From the NCBI GenBank assembly GCA_031268615.1, contig JAIRWZ010000128.1:1-5996 (forward strand): a DNA stretch of 5,996 bases, given 5' to 3'. The DNA comes from Actinomycetes bacterium (lineage in GTDB: Bacteria > Actinomycetota > Coriobacteriia > WRKU01 > WQUG01). Positions within the stretch are counted from its first letter, which is position 1. Each line of letters begins with the position of its first letter. This document shows positions 5,646 to 5,996 of the stretch, piece after piece. The translations under genes were made by a program, and so were the position numbers. The notes beneath the pieces are model-generated. The model was given only the letters and a program-made list of their open reading frames with translations. It had not been told where the DNA came from and made no database searches.

Positions 5646-5996
5646 GTTTGATATCCTCCAATGCCCTTGCCAAATCTTCGGGTAAACTATCTTCAAATTC
5701 CATGAACTCACCGGTTATGGGATGGTTGAATGCCAACTTATACGAGTGCAGAAACTGACGGCGCAGGCCATGATTAGCGCGTTCATCACCTTTGCCATAG
5801 ACCAGGTCTCCCACAAGGGGATGACCGATGTAGCGCATATGCACACGAATTTGGTGAGTACGCCCCGTGTAGAGTTTACATTCCACCAGCGTAAAGCCAT
5901 CGTCGTAGCGCGTTGGTTCCAGACGTTCCTGCACCGTAAAGGTCGTCACCGACTGACGAGCATCGGGACGCTCGCTCACCGCTTGGCGACAGCGGT
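5632..5996 (-). CDS. rluD: RluA/RluD-family 23S rRNA pseudouridine synthase, 5' part beyond window
   Basis: This is the C-terminal 120 residues of an RNA pseudouridine synthase, which isomerises uridines in large-subunit rRNA. The visible part has the conserved strand and loop GRTHQIRVHMRYIGHPLVGD, then LVYG, RRQFLHSYKLAFNHPITGE and a C-terminal EDSLPEDLARALE. These match the end of RluD-type proteins. The catalytic HRLD aspartate motif and any S4 domain should lie upstream of the edge and cannot be checked. The gene ends at TGA 5634-5632, inside the start of mtnA, so the two genes share an mRNA. RluD rather than RluA or RluC is a best guess from the C-terminal pattern; the target uridines are not predictable. 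Confidence 0.88.
   Translation of the reverse strand, partial: RCRQAVSERPDARQSVTTFTVQERLEPTRYDDGFTLVECKLYTGRTHQIRVHMRYIGHPLVGDLVYGKGDERANHGLRRQFLHSYKLAFNHPITGEFMEFEDSLPEDLARALEDIKHGSQ

Overview
The window is an ordinary chromosomal stretch of a moderately GC-rich bacterium. I see no mobile element, CRISPR array, rRNA or tRNA. An actinobacterium is most likely, perhaps of the Coriobacteriia type. This rests on base composition, the style of the amino-acid ABC operon and an 11-bp direct-repeat array like actinobacterial response-regulator sites. No marker gene settles it, so the taxonomy is an inference.

Left half (1-3254, minus strand): a polar amino-acid ABC importer operon read right to left. 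The order is substrate-binding lipoprotein (3015-2173), permease (2111-834), then ATPase (828 to beyond the left edge). A structured leader of about 150 nt precedes the first gene. Upstream lie two closely spaced sigma-70-like promoter elements and a cluster of direct repeats. The lipoprotein should capture an amino acid outside the membrane, the single permease should form a homodimeric pore, and the ATPase should drive transport. Two subunits are longer than usual. The permease has about 170 residues of predicted extracytoplasmic domain before its transport core. The ATPase has a Thr/Ala-repeat N-terminal tail of about 50 residues.

Middle (3255-3752): about 500 bp with no convincing gene. 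It holds several small hairpins. At its right end is a helically phased array in which GTTCAG recurs exactly every 22 bp, with degenerate half-units between, just upstream of the next gene.

Right half: comF (3753-4457, plus strand) encodes a ComF-family double-zinc phosphoribosyltransferase protein. It converges on mtnA (5645-4452, minus strand), methylthioribose-1-phosphate isomerase. Their stops interlock in the self-complementary TTATAA, which reads Leu-stop on both strands. mtnA overlaps by 14 bp the 3' end of an RluD-type rRNA pseudouridine synthase gene that enters from the right edge, so the two are probably co-transcribed.

I do not see a clear new multi-gene system. The items most worth a second look are the permease ectodomain, the 11-bp array before comF, and the promoter/leader region of the transporter operon.
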